Part shown: piece after piece, positions 12,001 through 20,171 of the stretch
Numbering within the stretch: position 1 is the first letter of the stretch
How the letters are laid out: each line of letters opens with the position of its first letter
Source of the DNA: Poteriospumella lacustris
Lineage: Eukaryota > Sar > Chrysophyceae > Chromulinales > Dinobryaceae
Direction: 5' to 3'
Assembly: GCA_008000375.1 (NCBI GenBank)
Contig: SMOI01000045.1
Span: 1 to 64,000, forward strand
Length of the DNA: 64,000 nt
Notes under the pieces: model-generated
What the model was told of the DNA's origin: nothing
Databases searched by the model: none
The model's input: only the letters and a program-made list of their open reading frames with translations
Translations under genes and position numbers: made by a program

Positions 12001-12702
12001 GAGCAACCATCTTCTCAACCGAGCGCTCACCCATCGACCCAACCATCCACACATCCCACCAGACAGCCGACGACACAGCCGTCAACGAAACCGTCAACAC
12101 AACCGACTTCCCACCCTTCTCGTCAACCTTCGTCGCACCCCTCGTCCCAACCAAGTCAACAACCCACGTCTCGTCCAAGCGGTCGACCCAGTCGACAGCC
12201 AACGAGTCAACCGTCGTCCCGGCCAACCACTCAACCAACGACAACACCCAGTCGGCAGCCGTCACAACAACCGACCACACATCCTTCGAACCAGCCAACG
12301 TCCCGGCCAACTCGTCAACCGACATCGCAACCTACCTCGCAACCATCCACACATCCCACAACGCAACCTTCACGCCAGCCAACCAACCAGCCGACATCGC
12401 GTCCGACGAACCAACCAACATCGCGTCCAACGAACCAACCGTCGAGACAACCTACCTCTCAACCATCAACGAAACCAACATCGCAGCCTTCACGCCAACC
12501 GACCAACCAACCCACATCTCGTCCAACGAACCAACCGACCTCAAAACCTTCGGATCAGCCGACCCAACAACCAACGAAACAACCCACAACGAAGCCTACC
12601 GATCAGCCAACATCACAGCCGACAGAACAACCGACGGGACGACCCACGGATACGCCCACCTCACGGCCAACCAAGAAGCCAACACCAGCTCCGGTCGTCT
12701 AA
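1..12702 (+). CDS. Giant secreted Gly-rich / PT-repeat surface protein (5' end outside window)
   Basis: The frame is open from base 1 with no start codon required, so the gene begins upstream; about 4,230 residues are visible with no intron. Residues up to about 3,270 alternate hydrophobic beta-strand-like stretches rich in N-glycosylation sequons with six long Gly-rich modules (roughly at bases 310-760, 3420-3890, 4560-4935, 5880-6310, 7125-7565 and 8440-9100) carrying signatures such as GGGGSGGSI and ISADG. The pattern resembles stacked beta-helix adhesins, which is inference. The last about 930 residues are a P-[ST]-x-Q tetrapeptide stalk ending in PTPAPVV. No membrane anchor is visible at the C-terminus. 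Such PT stalks are common in stramenopile extracellular proteins; a wall, adhesive or extracellular-matrix role is plausible but unproven. Confidence 0.85.
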   Translation, partial: ADSARVDVYSLQSTIGTSSAASELVVASLAVESLSQLVWRSISTLCNVSSGIIVSNSSIVAQNLTVFSDTLFVDTDASITASEKGFEVASGPSAGSAAALGASGGTYGGRGGPAKIDAAGSTYGSVIHPRQFGSGGGAGYFGTSSKGGVSGGLIIIRSNITTVDGLISSDGGAGLYGGGGGSGGSIAIYCTYLSGDGSLSTNGGDGGFSGGLLSGGGGSGGRIALHADINAFNGTIKNYGGFTQPTYDLLTNEQSGAGTTFFLTRSVQAVLVSDQAVSNYVTHVVDQRELSSDWVNRRLTHQYLRGGELLDDQTSFDSTVGSCNVDLHVVGASPLTLAMSSFCLHRIFGSGEAQVHLRNGVNVTLLDNDLTLDGVNMTIFDAILPTTANITIKNNASLGFQNLDHLLSPVNQNHGYYHLQRLEVFPGGSVVFHNATTFQVDELILHTNSTIELHGDVSLISSSVSLNGVRVMSWSHTPCSLHIANTSVVSWKTTSDPLVQLSYSSLIIEGSVNVTATSALVEYEPSTSSSDTASTVTVASGGKLMIPLDGALTLSVPLQCYNLSSVNVVGSLTLQRGGRTRGQSLIHTMASSARVYVESDEFVLGTEAILRGIGQWSISNFGVLQLPPLLPATSAPIYVNSAGMVRVKSSSATSTFSLLSNIVLEVDGTFEIAANATATVEDLDLSGGDIHFLSNASTLNIDGSGSVWGEGLVYGPGLVSVRSSGSLYMTTSVFSTNSDLRVEEATISVSGYLQVSDIDVYWARGASVVNYGTLNFTDTVSWIYNRSILAFQDLGYRLYDVPQDGTVILHNRTKEECAKVCLFEDVTLYTEVAMQMYESATSECVSLVFNEGLQACKFFIDRFAEKETTFTNASWLSWQVYNKVESWATAPSFTNAFGGVVNVGIDGNASFGFPISNAGNVNIYGSRSTFLCDGGYEQVTSGSLHLSDGTFEMTSTNTFTRNANINVLSGDVSGTGTLRYMGNSSDGAANWTALTMTSTSLTIDIQSTVYVYGDVPSLEVKFFHVHDYGLFKLQTSSLTLTVTSQLHISSYGLMSSTDGGPVTSDTVCSTCFDYNITANTVVIESGGQLSMALGYLTADNVTVYAQGSIVADSRGYDAVSSAALSADTYSLTGAYGKLGCNGGGHAGPGGFGQQAAATDFDLLDSYVVHGRLNEGYTWGFAGGRWSSTNSEASRGGGTVIIQCSTLMVDGRVSSNGHSVSEEDLSGGGAGGSVRILATSLSGSGTLSANGGRGGSFTYSTGGSGGGGGGGRVVVYTKDLSNFLGSYAAEGGDGYQAGSPGIIYIGNLTSKSHGTLMCGTTTSSFTNGNVNPRVAKYAIVSEPIVFRTVDYVILNNDCQLLLQTDERTAHIGHITGDGTGALVISNRTILNTYTIDTATSTFTNNSMYLSQATVVVVSGELLSTAVTIDTGGVLALTQGGGSSVYNTSVYSFENVTVHGELRYDYMTTRDESSAFRPVEVHVGDTLYVSAQGKISSDAQGRIGVYDAEGCTYGSVSGCGEFGAVGGGGGGHGGYGGSGFEGGGGQPHGSAMAPIEFGSGGGGRWPGVAGGTGGGSIYLNVTTLALYGTISADGAEGSGSGTGGGSGGSVYILSQRLFGTGLIHANGGDGLFSNVHFGGAGAGGRVLVVCDTCQHVASYSTDTASALLVNVTAHAGSYRYVLDSGKQDFQVPLWEDFGYSLKEWLTTMPSHGGAGSVVFRHGSSQALKIENPADIVANATTKVCMQYVVSSSYTLNCTRFPFALSGGVTPWLESGETFDLVEVDQNAWFRLHDDVSLTASTLDMDATGLVEVVGNWTFGSSVALSEGTFVLNGFLIGADDVTLSNGFNFSIAPNASWYQDASTYGSTASSYSFVYDPANLVTSVLNTSSITIQSQAGITFLGGSIYGDQRAVLYVTSMSLEDTNAYVTATGFGYPSLGVGSTAITKNETILNHQASGNISQADGGFHAGRGGGYYYSYPSLGNAFHPVAYGAAGGSTFQAAGSNGGGAIHIVARNSLHVAGVISANGVSCIESDVRLLSQAGGGAGGSIWLEVRNGNLTGNGTLSVTGGSGCTTGGGGGSGGRIAIYSAEASLPSFTGSLLAGGGSQNAAATLTAAVYPPAGGTVYISDVSLSTSMLTSTNDGTAGGSAVAVTTSCDYPEGYSLYHAGQFSTADVDLELSSCIFEIDGSVTSWASIPTLASALSSQGSFTHVTVANNATVLSTTSLTISDVTLQVKDSTVFFVQNLTMNTDAGLAISTFGSAIVGISAADASTIHSATQPLVNISTLLTSYADPIRPYGLSCVTGEVITLYNNSRVSYLTTEGRGWEDSNVFEATTLTVDHNATIAAKAVVLNRAMAWDASQTYAYFGASSEAALHGGASGGGHAGYGLAGSQSTAVASSRGNLLFPYGPGGPGGNDRALQAYGGGGGGGLRFLVYDTFELNGKIDVSGGSASLSTQAGGGAGGSIYIDCPRAYVTGNGHLYANGGHGGVSSSTTQHGGAGSGGVIALRACVDLFTGQFEAKGGLAVRMPDWLPVKLTTSEYRKALAQRGLVASTTSYRKIQQVNAAPSGVVSRHANQSSSVGISGSLLTHAQCQQNGYGWNSPTYQLSYLGSHGHTLSAIQAGEEVDASLVAAMVSSMQLSDVYSISEVVEHTTTLSLPIGTFNITHLKTNHFAMAGSHLMIQGTGTFAPQTIVGDGDSLVTLGGRMQVIPDPDFRFANMTWNFTDISCIADGGQTLEITDGGQLQIFNVDLTNANVAYPADVRTFLTGNCTISFEEISLDNDARLMGSKVSLSTETVTLQRNSSITATACGPYGGAGGYDATSGYGYGSGKMNEIGGDGGGFGGHGGQGLMSLYRQITEDFNLDGSGGEVYLNDSSLGSFGSRNSSKYGDYLLPIQMGSGGGGDQQHFGRGGRGGGVVMLYVHGHIYMDSGSEISADGESVYGGGGGGSGGSVWIRHVDGTRVITANPTVIYRGDVVGSGRISADGGKTCPQSGCMVSPDYPGGFGGGGRVRIEKVTTLFAGTLSARSGASNTSLSSLAMSKMGTVVRIPAISTLILNQTAAGDPVLDIVFTEPPAYLIQTITSRGQGSGDRYAVNASDAIVRGYWTLGYQAKYGHDTLLSAQATASEVQAALVSLGHPDLSKVSVARNPSDTNGWEWRVTFQNFPDRITPIVVDNSHLYCTSGQPSLTVEIFSPYNDSYATDYLGDNDAPASYDASELSGMLSFNYGILSSQSYAYWRNVRTLRVVPVNGTYNDYKALEEILVLESIFLIPNEAGFVSSLSPPYLKEYYDPNWKFPTSLPTNQPSMQPSGQPSGQPSGQPSGQPSSQPTMQPSMQPSSQPSMQPSSQPSRQPSMQPSSEPSMQPSSQPTSRPTRQPTMQPTMQPSAQPTRQPSMQPSSQPSGVPTGQPSSHPSMQPSSQPTSSPTGQPTMQPSMQPSTQPTSSPTGQPTIQPTMQPSLQPFSRPTGQPSRQPTMQPSRQPFSRPTGQPSRQPTSRPTMQPTSQPSSSPTKQPTSRPTGQPSRQPSSRPTGQPTRQPSRQPSTQPSSQPTNPTGQPSSQPTNPTSQPTRQPSRQPSSQPTMQPSYQPSSQPSNHPTAQPSDQPSSSPTDQPSSRPTGQPTDQPSSRPTGQPSSQPSSQPTGQPTKQPSRQPTSQPTRQPTRQPTAQPSRQPSRQPTAQPSRQPTSKPTKQPTSQPSSKPTQQPSSRPSSAPSTQPSSKPTNQPSSHPTGQPSVQPSSQPSGCPTSQPSMQPTAQPSGCPTSQPSDQPSKQPTSRPSHPSSQPSSSPTTQPSVFPSAHPSGQPFSSYPTSAPSGQPNARPSGVPTRQPSSQPSSQPSALPSSQPSAHPSGSPTSQPSAQPSGSPTDQPSSEPSCQPTSQPTVHPTSQPQGSPTTQPSSQPSLIPTSQPTSSPTTQPTSQPSTHPSLQPAAHPTSQPSDQPSSQPTSSPTSQPSEQPTVQPTADPTTQPSGQPSGQPSSRPSQQPTSHPSSQPASAPSSQPTEQPSSQPSAHPSTQPSTHPTRQPTTQPSTKPSTQPTSHPSRQPSSHPSSQPSQQPTSRPSGRPSRQPTSQPSSRPTTQPTTTPSRQPSQQPTTHPSNQPTSRPTRQPTSQPTSQPSTHPTTQPSRQPTNQPTSRPTNQPTSRPTNQPSRQPTSQPSTKPTSQPSRQPTNQPTSRPTNQPTSKPSDQPTQQPTKQPTTKPTDQPTSQPTEQPTGRPTDTPTSRPTKKPTPAPVV
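9890..12690 (+). repeat. Coding tandem repeat, about 12-bp unit (P-[ST]-x-Q stalk)
   Basis: Roughly 230 degenerate 12-bp units encode four-residue repeats such as QPSM, QPTS, RPTG and HPSS. Pro and Gln are nearly invariant while the third residue varies (M, G, S, R, T, H). Codons vary between units, so the array is old or under protein-level selection rather than freshly amplified. It stays in frame to the stop codon. Confidence 0.95.
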
Positions 12703-13216
12703 GTCCCTCTCAACACCCACCGGCACACGCCTCTTCTTCTTCGTTTTGATGCCAACCGATACAAACGAGACTGATGTGTATGATCGGCGGATGTTTCGCT
12801 TTCTCTTCTCTTCACATTCTTTTATCTTTTATTTCGTTTTTCTTTTTGTTTTGTGTTCCTCGTCACGTTCGCAGGGCAGGCCGCATCACGTTCGTTGTCA
12901 ATCGTCCGGCTGCGGCCGACCGTGGGATGCGAACAGAGCGACCATTTGTAAACAAACACATTCTAATTAAACTGTACCTCCCAAGTGGCAACAACTCATC
13001 GATTCAGCCGTGCTGTACTGAACCTGTATACGCTGCTGTGTTTGGGTTTGATTAAAGCGGAACAACAAAGAAGGGAGATGAACTGGAATAAAGGGGACGA
13101 GGATAATTAGTTGCATATGTGTAGTTATTCGTATTTTTCTGCGATCGAGTGCAACTTGCCGTCCTCTACAACACGTGACGGCGATGCTGCGCTCCGTTCT
13201 TGTTTTGTTTTGTGGT
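12703..13216. other. Intergenic region between convergent genes
   Basis: This holds the 3' flanks of the giant gene (+) and the V-ATPase H gene (-). It has a T-rich stretch around 12790-12855. I see no convincing gene in it. Confidence 0.6.
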
Positions 13217-14747
13217 TTAGTTCAAATGTTCCCAGTTGGAGACCATGATCTTTGACACACATTGCAACGCATGGCGTTGGATTTCTTCGTTGTCTGACTC
13301 GAGTAAAGTCATGATCGACTGCTTGCCACCGAATTTGCTCACCAACACACGTCCGTTCGGATAAAACCGCACAAATTCTCCAATATCGTACAACGCAATC
13401 GACACCATCGTCTACACAGCAAAGACAGACAATAGAGAGATCATCGTTAACAACAACAGTTCATCCGAACAAGGAGGCAGCGGGGGGGTTTCAAACACGT
13501 ACCGGATCCGACGACGTGACGAAGGTCAACATGTGCTTCAACAACTGGAAATCATCCTTCTCCAAATACTTCACGTTCTCACGCCAAAACTTCTCGTTGT
13601 GAACAATACCCCATCGCAAGGCACCGGATTCATATTCTGATCGGAAACGATCGAACGACGACAATTCACGATAGTTCTTGTTCAAAATTTCTTGCAACGC
13701 ACGGAAATCCGCATCGGCTTCCGCATCGTTCATTTGCTTGATCGCTCCCGATCCTGCCAAGTTGTCCACCAACCGCAAAATGCCCGATGAAAACATCTCG
13801 TTGAGCAGGTTCTCGTTGCCGAAGGATGCCAAGTTCTTCAAGGTAAAGACAATGATACGCACCACCTTCTTGGACGACGCAGCCGCCAAGAATTCCAAGA
13901 GCGTGGGCACCGTACCAGCCGCCAGATATGCTTGTGCATCACCTTCGTTCAGTGACAGCGTCCACAACGCAAATACTAACTCATAGATATGTTGCGCTTT
14001 GCCTCCAACCGTCACACGTCGAAGAATACCCACGATACTACCAACGATGCCTGTTCGCATCAAAGCACCACGACCTTGCGCTGAACGAGTCACTTGTCCC
14101 AGAGCAGGCAAAGCAACTTCCCACACATCTGCGCTAGTGGAAGGAAGCTTGGAATTGATCCAGCTGACCAAAGCCATGGCATTGCCCTCACATACCGACA
14201 ACAACGTGGCGAACCCCACTGAGGCAGACTTTTGTACGTAATTGTCAGAAAATCCAATGGCGCGGACGAAGGCGTTGTCATTGAGCACACGGTTGCCACC
14301 AACTTCCACTGTAAACAATTTGGCGTGCTTGGTACCGTAAGCATCGGCGTTAGCATCCGTGAAATCCACACCGATACCCAAAATCTCCTCTATCCGCGTG
14401 AAGACATACTGTTGCACGACCACGTTCGTCGTGGACTGCTCTGCGATCTTGAGAAGCATTTTGCAGTACTCCTCAGCATCAGCAGGTGAGTCCAGCACGA
14501 CACTCAAGTTGGATTGAGCTCTCTCCAACAATTGATGCTATATGAAAGCCACGTAAGGAGAAAACTATTCAACTAGGACATTCAAAGGCACACTTACATC
14601 GCGATGTTGCAAGATGATGCCGTTGCGCAACAACTCTTCCCATTGTACTTGGCCGTACAAGGTACGAGAAATCTCGCTCTTGTCAGCTGAGTACAAATCC
14701 AAAGGAACGACGACAGCCGCAGCTTTGTTCGATGTCTTTTGGCTCAT
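13217..14747 (-). CDS. VMA13: V-type proton ATPase subunit H
   Basis: Three exons join in frame: 14747-14598, 14537-13503 and 13411-13217, giving 459 aa, close to the family's usual 450-480. Introns begin GTAAGTG and GTACGTG and end in AG. The protein is all-helical ARM/HEAT-like. Family hallmarks include YVFTRIEEILG near residue 95 and the C-terminal signature RWGIVHNEKFWREN near residues 356-369. Subunit H is the cytosolic regulatory subunit of the V1 sector; it couples V1 to V0 and silences ATP hydrolysis in free V1. The start is the first ATG before a Ser/Lys-rich leader. The RRM gene diverges 367 bp away. Confidence 0.93.
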
Positions 14748-15114
14748 CTTTGTTCTACTCAGGACTGACGTTTAGAAAGAGAACCCACGAATTCCGTGCA
14801 CACAGTTGAGCTATTCCTATGTGAATCAAAGACAGTCCTTATCTTCTCAACCATTTCGTACGAAGGATACACACACGTGGAGATGCATTCAGCAGACCAA
14901 AGTCGATTGGCCATTTTTGGTTCGCCCAGTGGACGACACATTTCGAAGATCAGTGATCAAGAAGTGTGTCGCGAGCCGTGACGAGCAACAGCAGCAGCAC
15001 CTGCCGAGCCATTGCCAGCAAGTAAAACATAAATCTATCTCAGCTGGTTATAAACCTGGTCGATTCTTGAAGTATAAACCAGTTTCTTTTTTGTTTTTTG
15101 TAAATTCATCAGTT
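14748..15114. promoter_or_regulatory. Divergent intergenic region (VMA13 / RRM gene)
   Basis: A 367-bp gap separates the start codons of VMA13 (-) and the RRM gene (+) and must carry both promoters and 5' leaders. T-rich sequence precedes the RRM start. No specific element was recognised. Confidence 0.5.
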
Positions 15115-18100
15115 ATGAATCAAGAAGGCGCTGGAAAAAACCAGCAGCTCAAGCAGCCTCACGATACACGTGAAGGACACATGTCTGTTTTCAGTCGGTT
15201 TCCCGCTCGAACACTATTTGTTCGCGATTTGCCATATTCATGTACCTCACAAGACCTGAAAAATTATTTCAGTGAAGAGCTTGGCGTTTATATTGCTCGC
15301 GCTCTTGTTTGTGATAACCGCCAGCAGAAGCCTTTGCATTTCGGCTATGTTCTTTTGCCTGATGAAGAAATGGTTCCTGTGGCCGTCCAGAAGCTAAATG
15401 GCTGCAGATTCCGAGGACGAGATATTCGGTTAGTCTTGCACCATCTGATTGGTGTCTTTTGTTCATGAGATGATAAACTTTATGCGTTTTAGTGTGGAGC
15501 CTTACAAAGCTGTGGTTATGTTGGAAACCGCCAACATGGGCGCAATACATGTTACTTTTAAAGCGCAATCTGCCAGAGTAAGCTTGTCTGATATTTCGTG
15601 TCTGAATACCATGCCCTTACATATGTTATTTTTAGATTTCGTTGATTACTGAAGCGACTTTGAGAGATTTCTTCGAACATTTCGGAGAGATCCAACAAAT
15701 CGTCATCCGAAAGCATGAGCTGACGGAGGACGGTCGTCAACATGGCTTTGCGTTTTTGACCTTCGTTCATCATAGTACAAATGAACAAGCTATCGAATTG
15801 GTTCGAAAGCATTTAGTGGCGGAGATCTTGTACGACTGCGCTTGGAGTAAGCAGTACTTGGATTCAATGCGAAAGGAACAAGCAGCACAACAAATGTCTT
15901 CATCGGCATCCGATAGTGCCGGAGTTCATTCCCCGTTTAAAGCTGGCTCAAATTCCTACGCCCCTACCCCGATTGGTGTTAGTCGAGCAGGTTCTCTCGA
16001 CTTTTTCGAGCAGACAGGCGCCCACCAAGCAGAAGCTGCAATGCGAAACAATTTTTATACTGTTGGATCAGGAACTCCTTTGTCGATGAGCTTTGATGCT
16101 TATGATTCTACAGTTGCGGGAAGCTCTGATAGTCGATGGATCGCACCCGCTAATAGTATGGACCAAAGCAATATGGATGGGGTAATGGGACGGAGAGCGG
16201 AGACGCCTGGAGGGCATTTAGATGCTTCCGGAGCGGGAATAGCGTTCTCAAAGCTATCAATTTCCTCGCCAAGTCCCAATTCTATGTCCTTTGATCGACA
16301 AGATGGCATGGGACATCATTTGCAAGTCCCAGGAGGCAACATCCCGATGAGGAATGTCCCAACTCCGCCCACGCCGCCTTCGCAGCAACAAATTAACAAC
16401 CGTGCAGCCATGAATGCTTTCCCTCCGAAGCAATCACCTTATCAAGGGATGGAGCAGTCGAACGCAAGATTTGGTGGAATTCGAAAACAAACATCTGCCC
16501 CGCAACATGGCATCGAGCAAATGCAGCGCCGTCATGGTTTTAATGGAGGCGTTGATACACAACAACCTCAAGCTTTTCCCCATCAAGGTCTGTCTTCATG
16601 GTCCGCTGATATGATGGACGATTACTCCTCTGCGATGCGAGTAAACCATATGCACAGTGGTGGCATCCCTACCATGCATGTACCGAATGCGAAGATACGT
16701 TCGTCAGAGATGGTGAACAACGGTCGTCAATCGCACAACACAGCACAATTCAGTCCTTCGCCGCAATCGCAGCAGCTACAACAATCACCGTACAGTAACC
16801 AAAACAATGCTCGTTCGATGATGCAACCGCAAGGAAACTTCAACGTACATGCAAACCATGCAAATGCTGTCATGAGCCACGGTCATATGAACGGGTCGGT
16901 TCAAGGTAACTATCCGCATCATCGCCCACCGTCGGCTTCTCCGCATATGCACACACCGAATTACTCGGTACAAACGCACCACAGTGTCTACTCACCATCA
17001 TTGACGACTTCGGCACCTGGTACTTCCAATGCTGCTTATAATCGAGGTGAACAGCATTCCTTTTCTCCTCAGCACCCGAATCTGCAGAGTGGCATCCAGC
17101 ATGGTCATTTTACTCCCAATAACAATCGACATCCTACTGGCCAGCATACCGGAAATGGTGTGAATAGTGCCAACCGTGTGGACGAAATGATGCAGCGAGC
17201 ACAAGCTTATTCGTCTCCTTATACAACATCTCCTCAAGTCAAAATGAATAACAACCAAGGTGGTATGGCGAATCATTCTTTCGCCTCCACTCCACAGTCA
17301 AGAATTATGACCGGAATGGCTTCGCTGTCACATGATGACTTTGACACGTCCGGTCCTTTGGGCAGCCAGCAGGGAGACATCGCGGGGTACTTCGCTCAAT
17401 TTAGTCCTTCTCCCGCTGATGTTTTGGGAGTGCCTCGAACTCAAAGTGAGTCGGCCATTGGAGCTTCCCCGGCCGGTCAGCAAAACGGATTGTATCCTTC
17501 AGTCCAAAACGAACAAGGCCGTCAATGGATACCATCACCTGGTCAGCAACCATCCCTTGGGGGAGCTTTGCCCCCTCGAGGCTATCAGCAATCGCCGGTG
17601 TATCAATCATCCTCCTCCAACCACCCTTTTCTCTCGGGGACGTCTCATGTCGCTCATAGTGCAGGTCATCAGGCTATGGGTCGCAACTATTCTGGATCTG
17701 ATACTGCTTCTGCGAACAACTCGTTTCATAACTCGTTTGACGAATACGATGGAACGCATGGCGTTCACAGTGGTGCTCTGCCCAATGGACACGGCATCAA
17801 TGAGTCCAATTCCAGCAGTCTCTCCGCTGCCGGTCAGAACAGCAATGTTCACTTCGCTGTCCCCGTTTCAACGTCAGCAAACAACATAGGGAACAATGAA
17901 AGTTCCTTGAACAAGGGCGCGTCTGGCTCTCGGGGTTTGGAGTTGTCGTTCATGACATATGATCATAACGCTCCAGCATCTGCTGTGTCTTCGACCTCGG
18001 CGATGAGCACGCCTGCTGGTGTACCGTCACAACGAAGCATCGAAGATTTGATCATGTGTGATGATTTGCTAGCTTCCAATTCTCATTCAAAGGATCCTGA

Positions 18101-18383
18101 GGCTGTGGAGCATGCCAATCACTCGTCGATTTCGCTGTTTTCGTTGTCCGACTCATCCTCGCCTCGATTGGACGGTGGCCGAATTCCTTCTCTGTCCTCC
18201 TTTTCCATCGAAACCACTGGTAAGCCGACACCAAATGCGAGAGTTCAATCCCTCCTCCTTCTGGAGGATCCCAGCGACGAAGCATTGACTGCCTCGTTAA
18301 CCTCATCAGCCAAGATTCCTTCATCGTTCTCCGAAAATCCAGAAACTCCATCTGATGCAACCCACACTAACGAATCCACGTAA
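15115..18383 (+). CDS. Two-RRM RNA-binding protein with long low-complexity tail
   Basis: Exons 15115-15428, 15493-15577 and 15636-18383 join in frame to 1,048 aa. Introns are 64 and 58 bp with GTTAGT and GTAAGC donors. RRM1 spans about residues 31-105 (RNP2 LFVRDL at 34-39, RNP1-like HFGYVLL near 75-81). RRM2 spans about 112-205, with RNP1 HGFAFLTF at 169-176 encoded by exon 3. The remaining about 840 residues are rich in Asn, Gln, Ser, His and Met, with hydrophobic islands near the C-terminus such as SIEDLIMCDDLL and SLFSLSDSSSP. The architecture suggests an mRNA-binding regulator able to condense into RNP granules (inference). Orthology was not established. Confidence 0.85.
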
Positions 18384-20171
18384 ATCGAAACAATGGCAGT
18401 TACGCTTACGCTCGTGGTGGTCATGGTATTGTGCTGACCAGCAGACGTGTCCGTGACAGTCGCTTGACCCGCTATTTATTTATCGATTTGGTTGCGTTTC
18501 GCAGAGAAGTGATTTGATCTTCGATTTCACTTCTATCAACATCGCTCTTAACGTTGATTTGATTTGCTCGTCATGTCATTCTGGACAACGGTTTTCGTTA
18601 CTGTGTTACCTCTGTGCGTCGGCGCAACAGTTTCCCCGTACTTTGATCTTGGTTTTTCTTGTCGCTGCGGCTGATTGGTTGGCGGTGGCTGGTGTGATCG
18701 ATGGCATTGTGTGTTGTCGCTGGTGTAGTCAGTTGGTTCGTTGATCTTGTGTTCTTCCCCATTCTTGATTTTCGCCGAACAATACGGTAGAGCTGCCTCG
18801 TGAACGCCCATCAATGACATATTCTTTCCTTCTCCTGTAGTCGATTTGTGGCGGTGCTTTTTCTCTGTGTGGTTGGTTGCTGTTTTTTGTCTCTTTACTT
18901 TGAATTCTTTTGCCGCTGTGCCTTATCAGCAACAGTGTCGTCTGTCGTCGTTGTTCTCATGGTCCTCTCCAACGTTTCTTCTGAACCAACAAATCCCCAC
19001 ATGAAGATGAATCGTCCTCTCTACCTCTACCATTTTTGTTCAATGATGGTGGTTCTATCACACCACCCTCGTCGTCTTTCTCTAGAACCAGTTCCCCCCG
19101 CATTGTACACACTTTGCAGTTTCCTCTTCCCTTTTCTTTCTTTGTTTTTTATGTGTTTTTTGTTTTGTTTACTGGAACACACTACTACGCCATATCTCCA
19201 TTGATCACATCGCATCGACGCGCGGCATAACTTTCGCGTCAGATTATGCTTCACGCCATCGTTCGGTCCCACGCGCATGTCTCGCTTCTCTCACTCACTC
19301 TCTTCTCCTCTACCTTTTCCTCTCTCTTGTGTCAATGTGCCTGTGTTTCTGTGATGGTCCCGTCGCCGGCTGATGAGAGTCGGTCGAATGCCGACTGAAG
19401 CCAGTGACCTTTGTCCCCTCTGTCGTTGTCGCCGCGATGAAAATCGATGCGTTGGCAAACCAATCGATTCTCATTGCCTGTGTGTTCCATCGGTCGGTCA
19501 ATGTCGCGAAACTTCGGTGAAGCGGCGACAGTTCAACTCCTGGTGACTTGCGCAATGGCGGAACAACCAAAGATCTCTGTCTACTCTGTTTATATTTGCT
19601 TTTCGAACACTGTTCGCATGTTCTTTACCACTACATCGTGCCCAGAGCTTGTAAGGGGAATGATCTCAGCCGTTCGAAGCGGTGTTCCTGTTGATCCTCA
19701 TCGCATGTCTGCTCGATCATCTACTGGCAAAACCAGCAGCGTGACTCGTCCAGAAGCTTCGATAGAAGTTCAAGGATTCGCTACGAAATTGGTGAACATC
19801 ACCCAAAGTAGAGGCGTCTGTGACAGGTTTAAGTGGGTGGAAGTAATCTTTAATTAGCGAGCATCGGATTGATGTGTTTTTCCCCATTCATATGTTCGGT
19901 TTCTTTGTTGGTGATTTTCTTGTCTTGCAACGTTCATCTTGCAGCGATAGCCTGCATGGACCAGTCCTCTCCGCCAGGACGGGGCGAGAGAAGTGACCCT
20001 TGCATCTCCGCTGATGCGTACCATCAGAAGGGATATACAAGAGAGCAAGAAGAAACGACAGCAAAAAAGAACACACATACCGGCGGAAAAGCACATAAAA
20101 TCCACAACGCTCTCTAATTTAAAAGATTACATACCCCAACTACTCCAGAATACGCTTCTACTAGGTGATCT
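18384..20171. other. Long intergenic region without a recognisable gene
   Basis: About 1.8 kb between the convergent RRM (+) and AK7-like (-) genes. Its upper strand is pyrimidine/TG-rich (for example around 18840-19160), with only short ORFs lacking family resemblance; the longest on + is 136 codons at 19447-19857. It may include a long 3' UTR of the RRM gene or an unrecognised non-coding RNA. Confidence 0.5.

Noticed and set aside
9890-12690. CRISPR-like or satellite array
   Set aside because: The units are contiguous, in frame, 12 bp long and without spacers; this is a coding repeat.
19447-19857. 136-codon plus-strand ORF in the 18-20 kb gap
   Set aside because: No recognisable domain or codon signature; likely chance within a long intergenic or UTR region.
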